A stretch of 64,000 bases of DNA from Pelecanus crispus (taxonomy: Eukaryota; Chordata; Aves; Pelecaniformes; Pelecanidae): positions 6,062,501 through 6,126,500 of the forward strand of contig NC_134656.1 of the NCBI RefSeq assembly GCF_030463565.1, read 5' to 3'. The notes under the pieces are model-generated. The model did no database searches and was not told the origin of the DNA. It saw nothing but the letters and a program-made list of their open reading frames with translations. The number at the start of each line of letters is the position of its first letter. Position 1 is the stretch's first letter. A program made the translations under genes and the position numbers. This document shows positions 51,263-64,000 of the stretch, in pieces.

Positions 51263-51320
51263 CTTTGAATTTCAGCTCGTGCTGCGGTTCGAGGCTGAGG
51301 ACCTGCTCCGCTTTCGCCAT
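51263..51320 (-). CDS. VAPB: VAPB exon 1 (start codon)
   Basis: Encodes MAKAEQVLSLEPQHELKFK plus the first base of Gly20. The ATG is preceded by GGAGGAGGAAC on the minus strand. Ala4 replaces human Val4. The donor is AAAG|GTACGAGG. The start is fixed by match to the family's N-terminus. Confidence 0.97.
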
Positions 51321-51339
51321 GTTCCTCCTCCTCGGCGGT

Positions 51340-51440
51340 GGCGGCACCAGGCAGAGAGAGGAAGGGACGGGGAGGGAGGGGGAGGAAGGGGGAAGGAGGG
51401 GAAGAGGGAAGGCGGGCGGGCAGGCGGGGGGGGGCGCGCC
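51340..51440. repeat. Polypurine/polypyrimidine tract in VAPB 5' UTR/promoter
   Basis: About 100 bases nearly pure G/A on the plus strand (C/T-rich in the VAPB sense), with repeated GGGAGG/GGAAGG units, just upstream of the start codon. Confidence 0.8.
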
Positions 51441-52200
51441 CGGCTGGCTTGTTCACCCCCCGCCAAGAGGCCCCGGAGCGGCGAGGGAGAGGCGCTGCGG
51501 GCGGCGGAGCGGAGCGGAGCGCGGCGGGGCCGGGGCGGGCGGCGGCTGGCAGCGCGCACGCTGCCCGGGCAGGGACGCGCGGAGAGGGCGGGGGGCGGGC
51601 CGGGGGCGGGATGATGCAGCACGGCGGGGCCCAGAGAGAGGCTGCGGCTGACGTCTGCTGCCGGCCGCGCCGCGCCGCCCGCCTCCCGCCGCGGCGCAGG
51701 GCCCGGCCCGGCCCCGCCGCGCTGCGCTCCGCTCCGCCCCGCCGCCCCCCGGCTCCCTGCGCGGCGCGGCCCCGGGCTGCCGGCAGCGCCTCGCCGCCTT
51801 TTCGGGCGCTCGCTGGGCTGGAGCTGGCTCCCCGCGGCCGCAGCGCTGCGGCGCAGAGAGAGGTGTAATTAAGGAAAGCGCTGAATCGTCACTGGAAATC
51901 ACGGGTTGCCGTGAAGGCCGCCGTAGCGCCTGGCAGCCCGTTATTTTAGGCCTTGATTCCGTAAACCGAGCTCTGCTCCGCCTCGGGGCCCCGCCGCGGG
52001 CCGGGTCCCCTTCCCCCGCGCCCAGCCCCGCCGGCGCCGTTCGGCGAGAGCCGGGCAGGGCAGCGCAGGGCGGCCGGGCCCGGCGGGAGCCCCGGCGCGT
52101 CGGGCGGCCGCTGCCTGCGGCGCCGCTCCCGGGGCCGCCCCGCCGAGACCGCAGGGCTGCAGCGCGGGGCGGCGCAGGGCCAGGCCCGCCCTGGCACCTC

Positions 52201-55200
52201 TCCTCAAGCGACAGGAAGGAGTAACTTTTTAACAAACTTTTTCGCAAATAAATAAGACTTTTAGGTCGTCTTAGTGATGTTAACACCACACCCTCCCCCC
52301 CGCCCCTTTCTTAAGTAACTGACCCCAAACTTCTGGGTTGCCTAGTTTGGGTTGTTTTGTTGTGTTTTGGGGTGGTTTTTGTTGTTGGATTTGGGGTTTT
52401 TTTGCCTTTTTTTTTTTTTAATTCCAGATGGCACGATTTAAAATATTTTTAAAATTTAGAGGTTGTTCTAATATGAACTACTGCGTTATTGATAGCCTTA
52501 GGCCAGTGTAGTTACCACAGCGCCACACTTTTTTCTCCCCCCCCCCCAGGTTGTTTTAAACATCCTGAAAGTTCATAAGAATTTATAAAGCATTGCTGTA
52601 ACCTGTCAAGTTCAGCAAGGAGTAACAATGAAGCAGGAGTTTGGGACGCCCGTCACCAGCAGAAACACGCTGGGCTTAAAAACTGGTAACTTATATACAC
52701 CAAAAATTATTCCTTAGGCAAGTGGATTTTAGACATACAGGACTTTGGGAGGAGATACCATTTGCAGAGACAAAAAGCAAGAGTACTGACATCGATCAAC
52801 TTCCAAAGAACAGCAACTCAAAGCATACAGTCACATTAAGTCCTAATCAGGGCTGATTAGCAAACAAGAAAGAGGTGAACAAAAATATGGTAAAACATTG
52901 TGAAAATTCATTTTATCACACCAATACAATCTGTGTGATGCAGTGTACCTCACCACACGAATTCTGTGTATCATGAACATTGATTTACTTCATAATTGCC
53001 AAAATGCGTAAGGTAGCTAAAAAGATCTGGAATTTGTAACAAGAGGGTGGTTATTCTCATTTCTGGCAATAAAAGCAATGGCAAATGACAGATGTGTATG
53101 TTAAAATTAACACCACTAAACAGGCGATGGCATTCGATGCTCGGAGCACCTCTGCAGTATTTATACCCCATCTCAACACTTCAGCTGCTCTTGTCCATGA
53201 TAATCCCCGTTTTTCAGCTCATCTGCTCAACCACCTCGGATCCCATTTCGTCTTTTGTTTTTGTTCTGAGATGTCTTTCATTGAGTGCCAAAACAAACCC
53301 AACCCACACCTGTTTGGTAGAACTCTTGGTTTTGCATAACAGAAGTGAAACCTGCTAACTCCTCCTAGCCAATACATCAGGACTAAGTGTTAGAAGCTTC
53401 GGCAAGGTAGGGCAACACACTCAAGTAACATACTGCCTGTCTTCCTTAAATTCCTTCTCTGTTGGAGAACAAATGGTCACATAATGTCATAAAGGGGTGC
53501 ATTTTCTTTTCCAGGTCCCTGCTAGTCTACTTTGCTTAATTAGGTTTGGAGCCTAGGATGTTCTTGGCTTATTTTTGCTACTTATGGGGGTTTAATTTAT
53601 AGCATAAACTACAGTTTATGTCATAACACTTTACTATCTCAAATCAGAAGAGAATTGAGTTCATTTACACTTTGGAGTAGGGCTTTCTTTGGCTGATATT
53701 CTGGAAAGGTTATCTTCTTTCACGTAATCTCTTAGGTTTTATTTTTTATAAACAGATGCTCTCACTGAGGTAGGCATTCGCAGTCCAGTAACTAGGAGGA
53801 AAGACAAGCTTTATACATATCTGCAAGTTAACAGGAAAGTAATGGTGAGGAATAAGACAGAGGAAACTTCGTACAACATATAGTCATACCTAATAAAAAA
53901 CCCTAAACAACTTTCAGTGTTGCTGCCCAAACATTTCCAAGTTCTACTTTTCCTGAAAGAAATACAAAAGTACAGCCTTAAGCATTTGATGATCCACACC
54001 TTCAAGGGTTTGCCAAGTTGTATCCTCTTACCACAACTGGCAGCCCTGAACTTACCTGCTTGAATTTGGAGGACTCACCCATGTTTTCATCCAGGCTGAA
54101 GTTTTTATAAAGCACAACATTGTTTAAGTTGAAAATTTATGAAGTCTAATGAATGTAGGTTGCCAGGCTTTTGTTATATGTAAATAACGTGTGTACATTT
54201 AATATCATGCAGCTCAGATTCATTGAAATGGGCACACATGAAGGCCACCTGCAACACTACATCCTTACCAATTATGCTAAACAACCCTCACTTTATTAAC
54301 AACTCAGCCATAACAAGACTTGTTGCCCAGGTGGGTTTTGATTAACAGGAGAAAATAGGGATGAACACTACAGGGAAACTCTTGAGGAGCACCTGAAAGC
54401 GTTTGTACTGGAACAATTTTAAAGAACAGTTTCCTTGTTACAAAACTTTTACCTTAAAAGCTATGAAAGTCTTGATCCAAGTAAAACATTCTCTCATATT
54501 GTGTGTGCACACAAATTAGGTGGTTTGCATTTAGTTATTACCTCGATTCCCTAGGCACACACAGGTAGATGTGTTTTCCTCTCTATTCTAGCACATTTTT
54601 TGCGTTTACCCTTCTTGTGCTCTCACCGATGCACATTCATGTCCCCTTATACAAACACATTCGACACTCCTCAAAATAGCAGGTACTGAACAATAAATTT
54701 AAGTTATTGCAGGTCTCTGTTAGAAGGATGACAGTACGCGTTTCCCACATATGAACTGCAGCCAGTTGCTTAGCAGAAACTTGTATCCAGCATTTTCAGC
54801 TGAAATAGCAGTATCAGAAACAGGAATTTTTTTGCTTATTTACACTTTTGAAGGCTGCTATTAACAGAAAGCGTTAGACTTGCACCACACATTGAAACAA
54901 GAAAACTACATCTTTTAAGCATAGCATAAGACAAGCAAGGTAACTGTAGCCAACTCCGTCTTTTTGCGCTCTACATAACCACCGCAGCAGCGGTTTAAAA
55001 AAAGCAAGCTACCCACCAGCTGGCTGTATTAACAAAAGGATCCCTTCCCAGCATGACAGGCCCCCACAACACTGTGCAGATATTAAAAGCACTTTACAGT
55101 TTTGATTGACAGAAACCTGGCCTAAGCAGTCAAGAATTTTACATTTCACGCAGTCTAAGCTAAAAGCAACGTATTAAATGACTTGACCCTGGTAGAATTT

Positions 55201-55544
55201 GTCAGGCCTTGCACTGGTTGACAAGACTGTGTGTGGCCTGCAGTTTCTCAGACATCATGCTGCAAAGAAAGGAAGCGTTGCACAAAAGCTGCATTCTCTC
55301 TGCTGTTTTTCCCCATCCCTTCTTTGTACAAATTTGTCTTCTGCCTTTGTATGTGTATACATAAACCGGGGAAAAGCTACAGTTTCTGAATGACCAGTAG
55401 TCAGTACTTTTAGAAAACAGCTATTCGAATCATCACTTAGATTCACTTCTGCCACAGTATTGCTTACATTCCTCCTCTATAATTCTATTGCTATAGACAC
55501 TATTTTTTAAGATGTTGAGAATTTTGGAAACATTTAACAAAGCC
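52201..55544. other. Intergenic spacer between RAB22A and VAPB
   Basis: AT-rich unique sequence with short T/G-rich simple stretches at 52340-52420 and a C run near 52540. No gene, RNA gene or recognisable mobile element. Confidence 0.6.
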
Positions 55545-55566
55545 AGCACATTTATAAACAAAGCTT

Positions 55567-55572
55567 TTTATT
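55567..55572 (-). terminator. RAB22A: Candidate distal RAB22A polyadenylation signal AATAAA
   Basis: Reads TTTTATTAATAAAAAGC on the minus strand, with T/G-rich sequence downstream (CTTTGTTTATAAATGTG). Position gives a UTR of about 7.1 kb. Confidence 0.55.
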
Positions 55573-57822
55573 AATAAAATGTTTACACCTTTTTTTTTTG
55601 CACAATACATCAGACTGGTAGTGATTTAGCATATTATTACACTATAAAAGTTTATTATGAACGCTTAAGCTGAAAAGGCTGTTTACATTATGCCAAATCA
55701 ACATTTCTTTATTTGCATTCTATGCACTATATGGGAGTGTAACAATTCAAACAAAAAGGAGAGAACAAAAGCCTGGTTTTCCTCATTAGCATCTACAAAC
55801 CAACAATACAGACAAACCTGTACACGCTCTCAGGACCAGCCCAAGAGAAGACTAAAAAAAGTCTCAAAACATTCATAAGCTTGGGAATTCATCACTACAA
55901 TATTTCATCACTAGTAATCTGACTACATTTCATGCAGTGAAGCAATGGTTGTAAATTTGTGCAGTTTACAGTGCCGCAAATGCTCTGTAACTTTGAGCGG
56001 CTTAAGTTTGTTTTAATAAGAGATACTATAATAAGAAGGCACAGACCTTTCAACCTTTGTAACAGGTTAACCCAATCCTATAATGAAAAGGCAGAATGTT
56101 CTTAGGAGGGACAAGAATTGCTGATACAAAGGTTAACCTTCATGCTTAATTTTACAGGCAAACATTTATTACACTGCAAGAGCTATATGCATATCAGGTT
56201 ATTTTTGTGCCCTGAATACACAAATGCAAATGCAAAGTTTCTTGTTTAGAAGAAACCATCAGAATGATTTCTTTTCTTCATTGTACTGGGGGTGGGAGGT
56301 ACAAGGGGGAAGATTGCCAAGAGGTCTTAAGTGTCTTACAGCTACAGAAATGCAATCCACTTCTGTGTCTTAAATCAATTCACTGTGTCACAATTTCAAT
56401 GTTGGATACACAATATTCAGAAATAGGAGGTACAAAAAAGGAAGTTAAAATATAGAAGAGTTTACATCGTGTTACTAGAGCCTTACAATAATTTGCTCCC
56501 CCAGGTGAGCATGCTTTTAGCCTTCGTTATGTGGTATAATACAGGAGTGGTACCTGTCTCAGCTCCTATGTTTTCACAAGAGTTTCGTAAGGCTGTAATA
56601 ACAAATCACCATTTTGCTTGGTGACAAATATTTGCCGCTGTGACAGATGCTTCTAGAACCTTTGAGGAGAGAAAGACACTTGCCACCTATTCTTGGCTAA
56701 ATCCCATAAGGAAACGAACAAATTGTCAAGAAAACATAACAGATTTAATAGGAAATACATACTGTAATACGAGTAAAAGTGAGGCAAGAGTAGCAGTGAA
56801 CCTGTGTAGGTGTCAGAGTTCCAGCATATCGAAGTGCAACAACTGGATGGAGTATCACACTCGCACAAATGAAGAGCATGACAGAAAGAGTGGTCTGTAT
56901 CCTTCAAATTTTGAAGAAGTAGCAATGGGTTTGTTCAATAATACATATGTGAAAAAATTAACAGAAATGAAGCAAAGGAAAACCCAACCTTCTTAAAAGA
57001 AGAGTACCTTTACAAAGGTAATCAGCTCCTTGAATAAAATTAATTGTTAGTGTTTAAACAAAAATTTAAGAACCCCAACTTGCAGGATGATGTAATGGAA
57101 AAAGCAAAATTGTTTCTTCTAAGAAGTCTTTATTCTAGGATGACAGCAGTTTCAGCAAATGCCGTCCCAATTTTTTGGGGACAAATCATCCCACTACCTT
57201 GATTTTTCCATGTAAAATAGGAAGCACCAAATAACTCTAAGCCACTACAACTTTTCTAAGTATTTTTAAATAGCTGTTTATAGCATGTACACTCTGACAA
57301 CACTATGTTAAAAATTCAGGGTGGGGTGAGGGGAAATGGGAGGGGGAAGGAGGAAAAAGCTGACCCTAAGATCATTTTGACATGTCAGACACTAAGCCCA
57401 TCAGGACTCTTGGGTTTCAGGATAGTCTTGTATTCCTTGAAAGATTTGTCATCTGTGACACTTTATGGATAAAGTTTGGTAACGCTTGTTTGATTTTTCC
57501 AACTCATCCATTTTTATTCTAGCTGACCAAGAAAGGGTTTGCATTTAAACTTTTGAGACCTCCAAAATATCAGAATGGATTTTTCAGAAATGAGCATTGG
57601 TGTCAGAAGGGCTAACCATTTTAGGGAAATACGTTTTGGCACCTTAATTCTTATATGAGAAACAACGATGTGGTTTCAAGCGTATTTCTTTTGACAAGTT
57701 GCAGCCGTACGGCTCTGAAAAGGACAGCTGACATGACTTTTTTTATACTAGAACCTCTATTTCTATCTTAGATTGGCAATTCACACCAACATCTTATTTC
57801 TATAAATCTTCTGTCGCCTACC

Positions 57823-57860
57823 ATTACTAGGGCTGTGATCTATTACTAGGAATGTGATCT
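57823..57860. repeat. Two-copy tandem repeat, period 19 bp, in RAB22A 3' UTR
   Basis: ATTACTAGGGCTGTGATCT followed directly by ATTACTAGGAATGTGATCT; two mismatches. Confidence 0.85.
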
Positions 57861-60800
57861 GAACATAAAATTTTAACAGTTTTCTTTACAGAATTTTGTG
57901 CAGATTTTTTAGCAGCTTAGTTCCAAGCACACACTTCTCCTCTTCATGTAACTGACTTGTCACATACAAACAGTGTCAGGTCACTGTAAAACGAATTCCT
58001 GCTAAAAAAATTAAGATCCCTTGTCCATGAACAGAAGAGCCTCTTTTTTTAGAGGTCTAAAGTGTTTAAGAGAGCTACAGAAAGCTTTTTAGAAAATGAA
58101 TAGGCAGTGTAGAAGTTTACATCAGTGAATTATTTAGCTTCTCATGTTTGAGATGATTTCTTTTTCTACTTCTATGTAGCTATTGCTGCTTGTGAGGTTT
58201 GCTACAGGGTGACTAGCTACGCAGTTCAGACAGCTTCTGTCCTGTAAATCATCAATTCCCAAGATAGTCTTTGCAGATTGCTGACATAGCACACCACAAA
58301 TAGACTACACCATCCTTAATAAACACTAAAGACTGTTTCACAAGAAAGTCATTCAAAAAATCACTGATAAAGCTTCCTTTTCCAACTAATACTCAATATG
58401 TTATAATGGAAATTAACACTAATGTTAAAGAATAATTTAGGATTAACATCATAACAAAAACGTTATGGGCCAAATTTTAAACCATTGAAGATATTCAGCC
58501 TAAATTGTTTTTTGACAATTAAAAAGAAACTTTAACCATGAATGTAGACAGCTCCCCATGAATCCCACACCTCTCGACTGGGCTGAAGGTATAGACTTCC
58601 AAATCAGTAAGTAGGCATTGTCTCTTCTCCTCTTACTCTCTTCCCAAGCACATAAATAATCTTTCTTGAGCAGGCTGGTAGCATTAAACTGGTATTCTGT
58701 ACACCAACACATCAAAGACTCAAGTCTGCATAAAATGCCCCTCTAAACTATTAACTGTCTGAACCTGTAGCACTTAGAGGAACGGTCTCCCCCATGTCAG
58801 TAGGGATCTGAAATGTGATGATTTGGTTTGTTTCAACATGGACCCAGTAACATAAATGAAGCCTTTACCTCCTTGGCAACAGCAAAAGTTGTTAGAATTG
58901 TCTTAGAACTTTTCAAACCACCTATTACAATTTTCAGTAGTTTGACCACTAGATGCTTCTGTTATTAAACATAAGCTTTCATATTTCACCTACTTAGGCA
59001 TTTAGTATGCCAGTTTTCAGCATGTATATAAAATATACCACAAAACTAGCTACAGCACAGATCAAGCACCTGGCAAGTCAGCTAAGAAATGGTTGTAGTT
59101 TAGAGGGTCAGATGAAGATACCCTCCAAAGCTTGGAGAGCACATTTAAGTTGCTCCAAAGCTTAAGAACTAAACATTTGTCAAATGATATTTTTGTACAA
59201 ATCTGTAACTGCCATGGGAAAGAACTGGTGGTGTTTAGAAGTTCAAATAGTCATATTTTGTCAGTTAAAAAATGCTCTGGATCAATGATATTACATGCAC
59301 CTCGTTACATTTTTACATACACAATACTTTACCCTTCCAAGCTTGCTTTGCAGCAATTAATTCCCTTTGAGAGTATCTGAAAGTCTGGTCTCTATAATGA
59401 GCTCCATTCATTAAATAGAAAGGCATAGCGGAATAAAACTTCAGTCCTGAGCTTTTTCAACAACTTAACAGAAAAAAGTTATTAAAAATTTAGCTGGAAT
59501 GGTTCATAATCAGCACTCCAAACACTCAAATGCTAATGTATCTCCAAATAGAGAAGCTATGTTAGGACAAAATATAATCAATTTCAGCAAGCCTAGTGCA
59601 AGATGAAAGCAGATGGCCTAACAAATTATTAATACAGAAGAAACCATTTTTCTCCAACAAAAATGAAACAATGAACATGTGCATCTCATCCAAGGAAGAC
59701 TGCATTCCAGCTTTCAGCTAGGGCCAACTGATCAATAAACAGTTATCTTGGCTCAAAAGAACTTACATCAACAATCTGTCATTTTAAATAGGCATGTGTT
59801 AAAAAGCAGCCTCACTTCAGCATTTGTAGTTTGGACAATCTGAAACACTGGCTATTTCCATGTTTTCATTAACTGCAGTAATTCAAGATCAGAACTGCAA
59901 AAAGGATATGAAGTATGCTGGCATTCCACTCAGACTGGTAACAAAACAAAAGGATTTGGAGACATTAAAAAAGCTACATTTGAGAAGGGCCAGATTGTTG
60001 CTGCTTCTTTAGTGTTTTGGGTTGGAGGTTTCTGTTTGTTTTTGAAGTCTAATTTTTTTGGTGCATAGCAAATAAGTGAGGATAGATCAGAAAGCAGTTC
60101 ATAAAGATTTGCTAAGGTACATGGATCTCTCCTCTGACTAGAGAGAACTACAATAATCTCAATACTAGCCTAGCTCTCAGTCTTGCCTATAGTCCAGTAT
60201 TTTCTTCTCAAGTCAGTAAGTCTTGGATAAATACTATTAAACCATTTTTGTTATCTCACTGAAAAACAGATTTTACCACATGCTAACAAGCAGTAATAAT
60301 AATTGAGAAAGTCTGACGTTCCTGTCTCTACTAATCTACATGAAAGATACTCCCAATATCTGAGACTTTCCTTCTCCTACTATGATCTTTCCAAGTTCAA
60401 GAATTTCCAGATTAATTACTAACCAACTTCAATAAAAGCAGTATTTTCGGTATCACAGTTAAGATACTAAAGCACCTGGTATCTTGGTATAGAATAGACT
60501 CCTGAGGCACTGTGAACACAAAATGTTTTAAAAACCTAGTTGAATTAGATAACCACACAATTTATTTTTTTAAAAATTTGCTGTAAGAATTGAGCTATTT
60601 CAAAGAAAGTAGGGATTTCCATGACTGCCACTGTGAAAGTTCTACTTTTAATTGCTAATCTGCTTTTTTTTTTTGATTAAAAATGTGCCAAAGAGCAAGC
60701 TTACTCTGTCCTTTCTTTACTAATTATATTTCCATCAAGCATTTTGCAGGCGGTACTAAAGTTTTCTGTTCATAATTTATTTGAGTGACAGAAAAAGGCA

Positions 60801-62690
60801 TATCATACATCAGGCTGAACATCAAACACAAATCTGTCTCTACTATGAGATGCTTTGTTAAGGACCAATGTTTCAAAGGGGCTTCAAACCGCCTTCGTTT
60901 GATGAAGATACCCTTCTTGGGCAGTCTATAAGCATGAAGCCTGTACAACTGCGGCAAAAAAAGGCATAATTGACAATGCAGGGTAAGAAAGAGGCATGAT
61001 AAAAATGTAGTCAGCAAATTTCATTAAAACATACTGACCCATTCAAAATCTCAGTGTAATAATTCACCTGTTTTGCTCCAGAATAGCTCTACAAGAATTT
61101 TCACTAATACAAACTAATCTGAAGTACAAGTCCTTTCATTTCTTACAAACTTTTCTACATTTCCTTCAGAGAAAACACTTGAGATGACAGAAAACCAGAT
61201 TACAAAGAATAAGCATCATCAGCGTGACCTCATTTTGATACTAAAGCTAAACAGCATATTTTAGTATATACTCAAGTCTATTAAGCTCTTTTCTTCAAAA
61301 GTATAAAGTTTCTCACTAGTGCTGGTAGGGAACAAAAAGTAAAAATAAATAAAATAGCACAAATGGGTATGGTCAACCTATAGTTTAATTGAAAGCATAC
61401 TAAAACCAACACAGAATAAGCTAAACACCGATTTGCTAAAAACCCTCACAGACGAAAAAGCCCAGAAACCAAGAGGTAACGATCTACATTACCACGTCTT
61501 AAGGTTACTTCCTATTTTTATTTTTGTGCCCAAAACCAGAAAGACTGGGTGCACCACAGACAAAAACTTGTTCAGACAGACCTCATGCTGCACCAACAGC
61601 ATTCTCTATTGGCCCTTTCAAATGTGATTGAAAGAGAAAGAATTTCAGTCTGCCTCTGGATGAACTCACAGTGACAATACCCTAAAACGCAGGAAAAAAA
61701 AAACCTGATGGAGATTCCCCAGGAGTTTATCCATAGGTGTGGAATGGAAGGAGTGTATAAGATTACATTATTTTTTACTGTTTTTACATAATTTATAATA
61801 CTTTAAACACTGGTCTTATAAATACAATATGAACATTTTACACATGCCAAGCAATTAAAAGCTTTCCCCAAAAACTTTTAGGTCTTATCAGAACCATTGG
61901 CAGCATCTGTTTACAGCATCTGTTTTTAGTCAGTAACCACTTAATTTAGTCAGAACTACAATTAGGTTTTCTTCAACCAACATCTTAATACTAAAAAACT
62001 TGTAGGAACAAAAAAAGATGTCTGTAAGCATATCAGTTTGCCTTAAAGTGATTAAAGTCAGCATGAAAAAAGATTGTCTGTGGTTTAAGATCTGTTGCTT
62101 GTGTCCCCACCCCGGCGCATATCATCTTTAAATAAAAAGTGCAAATGGGATTTGGGGACTGGATGGACTGATTTGCCTATTATTTGTCTTCAGTTGCTTA
62201 TTCTGTAGCCACCTCACATCAACTGTCCCATCGTACTTTGGATTAGCTACAATTAAATTTAAAATAAGGCTCACTGAAGAAAAGGAAGAAATGACATCTA
62301 ACTTCCAGACTCCTCCCACCCCTAAGTCCCACAAAAGTGCTCGTTTCCCTTTTTACAAAAAACCCTAAAATCTTGATTACAAAACTATTAAACATTTCAG
62401 TTCTACCATCCATATAGTCACCTTCCTTTCAAGCAAGACAAAAAAGTGATGATGGATTCCCTTTGAATACAAGAGATACTACACTTTTTGTAAGTAAACA
62501 GGCTGACATTACGATTGCAGTCTTTTCTGCGAGTGTACAGATGTCAGATGAACCGGTCCATTTTTGTGGGACCTCGGATGTATGAACATCAGCAGATAAA
62601 GATCTAAGACTGATAATATAAACCCAACGTGAACTATTAACTTCCAAGACCACCTACTGTATAAACAAGTCTGATTTTCTAAGGGATCAG

Positions 62691-62788
62691 TCAACAGCAG
62701 CTGCGCTTTGTCACCGATGGCTGTCTTCTAAGTTTGAAGCCCTTACCACTAGATGGGGGGTTGGTGTCAGTTGATGGAATTCTGCGAC
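62691..62788 (-). CDS. RAB22A: RAB22A, last coding exon (hypervariable C-terminus and CAAX-type cysteines)
   Basis: Encodes RRIPSTDTNPPSSGKGFKLR then RQPSVTKRSCC and TGA, after two bases completing a serine codon. It is the C-terminus of the small GTPase Rab22a, which acts on early endosomes and recycling. The terminal CC pair is the geranylgeranylation site. The human end I recall differs only at a few positions. The acceptor is CTTCCTTGTAG. The GTPase-domain exons lie to the right of the window; the preceding exon was looked for up to 64000 and not found. Confidence 0.93.
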
Positions 62789-63682
62789 CTACAAGGAAGC
62801 AGACAAAAAATTTATAGCAAACATTATACTTGAAACTAATTCTAAGCATTCAGTATACATTTTGTATACAAAAAATGTGTCTTCAATTAGTCGTATGTCA
62901 TTAACAACAACATTCCTGCATAACAGAAGCATGGCAGTTAAGAGTCCATATTATGTCTATAAGAGGTATGGTTCCACAAAAAAGCAGTAGGGGCAGTTTT
63001 AAGCTAGTTTTGCAGCATTTACACTTCAGGCTAATCTAGACTTGGGAGAGTTAGGCTATAAAAGCACCCAGAGGTACACTCTGCAGGATCCAATACCATC
63101 TGGAATATCTTCATTGAGAACTACCATCTTGACCTGCATTTCCACAGTAGATCACCTGCACAGAAGCGCTTGTAAAGATAGCTGCTTCAGTCATCTAATC
63201 AGTCTTTAAAATTGACTATTCCTGGTTGAGTATTCTTTTCCAAGGAGGATTTATGATTTTTTTCCATAATTTATGCAAGATCAATTTTAGAGAGCAACTA
63301 TTAAGTCAGGAAGCTAATCTACAGTACATACTTTTTACATCAGCTTCAAAATATTCAACTGCTTTATAAGGACCCTTTTTTTTTTTTTTACCCTTAAGTC
63401 TAACATTTCTGTAGTTATTCAAAGCTAAACTGTAGTGCGCACACACACGCACAAATGGATTGCTGTTTATCCTCTTTTCACAAACAGGCTGACATACCTG
63501 CACATTGGTGCTGCTACCTGAAACATATCCTGCAAATATTGCACAGAATTCACTTTGGAATACTGTCTGCTTTTCATTCACACAAAAAAATTGTCATTGT
63601 TGTCCCGACCATAAATGAGACAAAAAAAGATTTGCAATTTAATTAGAGAACCCCAAGGTATCACAAAAAAACCCGTGGAAAC

Positions 63683-63730
63683 GTGGACTGATGATCTTAG
63701 AGATCCTTTCCAACCCTAATGATTCCTAGT
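63683..63730 (+). mobile_element. Degenerate CR1 3' tail
   Basis: GTGGACTGATGATCTTAGAG and CCTTTCCAACCCTAATGATT match the CR1 tail with several changes and a lost terminal repeat. Likely older than its neighbour. Confidence 0.6.
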
Positions 63731-63796
63731 TTTTACTTTCATTATAAATAACCCAGCCACCAAGCCGGGAAACACAAAATTGCTACTCTACCCTTA

Positions 63797-63892
63797 ACTG
63801 GTTTAGTGGTGGACTTGGTAATGTTAGGTTAATGGTTGGACCGGACGATCTTAAAGGTCTTTTCCAACCTAAACAATTCTATGATTCTATGA
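63797..63892 (+). mobile_element. CR1 LINE, short 5'-truncated 3' end
   Basis: Contains GGTTAATGGTTGGACCGGAC, AAAGGTCTTTTCCAACCTAA and terminal ATTCTATGATTCTATGA, the classic CR1 3' end in plus orientation, antisense to RAB22A. Less than 100 bases retained. Confidence 0.9.
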
Positions 63893-64000
63893 AAATCTCC
63901 ACACAATAGTTGCTATTTCCTAGGCAGTAGTGTGGCATTTATGAAATCTTGTATTTTTGAAAATGCACTGTTTTAGACTAAGTACAAACACTAAGAGCAA

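Larger units (their letters stand above)
55545..62690 (-). other. RAB22A: RAB22A 3' UTR (about 7.1 kb)
   Basis: Begins right after the RAB22A stop and runs to a cluster of AATAAA signals (minus strand) at about 55567. The length matches the very long 3' UTR of human RAB22A as I recall it. The sequence is AT-rich, free of recognisable mobile elements, and has only short random open frames such as 56640-56996. Proximal poly-A sites are possible (for example TTTATT at 55649 and 56165 in plus view). Confidence 0.7.
62789..64000 (-). other. RAB22A: RAB22A intron (partial)
   Basis: AT-rich intron upstream of the last exon, holding two CR1 tails at 63683-63730 and 63797-63892 and a T-run at 63378-63390. 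No further exon visible. Confidence 0.8.

Noticed and set aside
56640-56996. 118-codon plus-strand open frame
   Set aside because: Lies antisense in the RAB22A 3' UTR, has no recognisable domain, and is of a length expected by chance.

Overview
The window is vertebrate nuclear DNA, almost certainly from a bird. Genes are split into exons with GT-AG introns, and the repeats are CR1 LINE 3' ends plus two copies of one LTR that I recognise as an ERVL-like family of non-galliform birds. The gene order APCDD1L - VAPB - RAB22A matches the conserved block on human chromosome 20q13. The taxonomic guess is inference from the repeats; the gene calls rest on exon translations.

Layout: (1) 1698-7044, plus strand: three coding exons of APCDD1L, a membrane-anchored secretory-pathway protein of the APCDD1 Wnt-inhibitor family. 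The N-terminal exon is not visible and probably lies left of the window. A GC-rich minisatellite starts exactly at the 5' splice site after the first visible exon. (2) 7045-18392: tail-to-tail stretch holding the 3' UTRs of APCDD1L (plus) and VAPB (minus). (3) 18393-51320, minus strand: all six coding exons of VAPB, giving 243 codons plus stop, the same length as human VAPB. It encodes an ER tail-anchored receptor for FFAT-motif proteins. Introns hold one CR1, a truncated ERV 3' end with its LTR, a solo LTR, and otherwise AT-rich DNA. Exon 1 lies in a large CpG island (about 50.5-52.2 kb). (4) 52.2-55.5 kb: short intergenic spacer. (5) 55.5-62.8 kb, minus strand: last coding exon of RAB22A with a 3' UTR of about 7.1 kb. 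(6) 62789-64000: RAB22A intron with two CR1 tails.

RAB22A and VAPB are co-oriented (both minus) and converge on APCDD1L (plus). RAB22A (early endosome traffic) and VAPB (ER contact sites) are membrane-trafficking genes, but nothing here indicates joint regulation.

I did not find an undescribed genetic system. The most interesting points are the minisatellite built from copies of a splice-donor sequence, an open alternative frame in VAPB exon 6 that would give a VAPC-like isoform with a long novel tail, and a complementary G19/C18 homopolymer pair in the VAPB 3' UTR.
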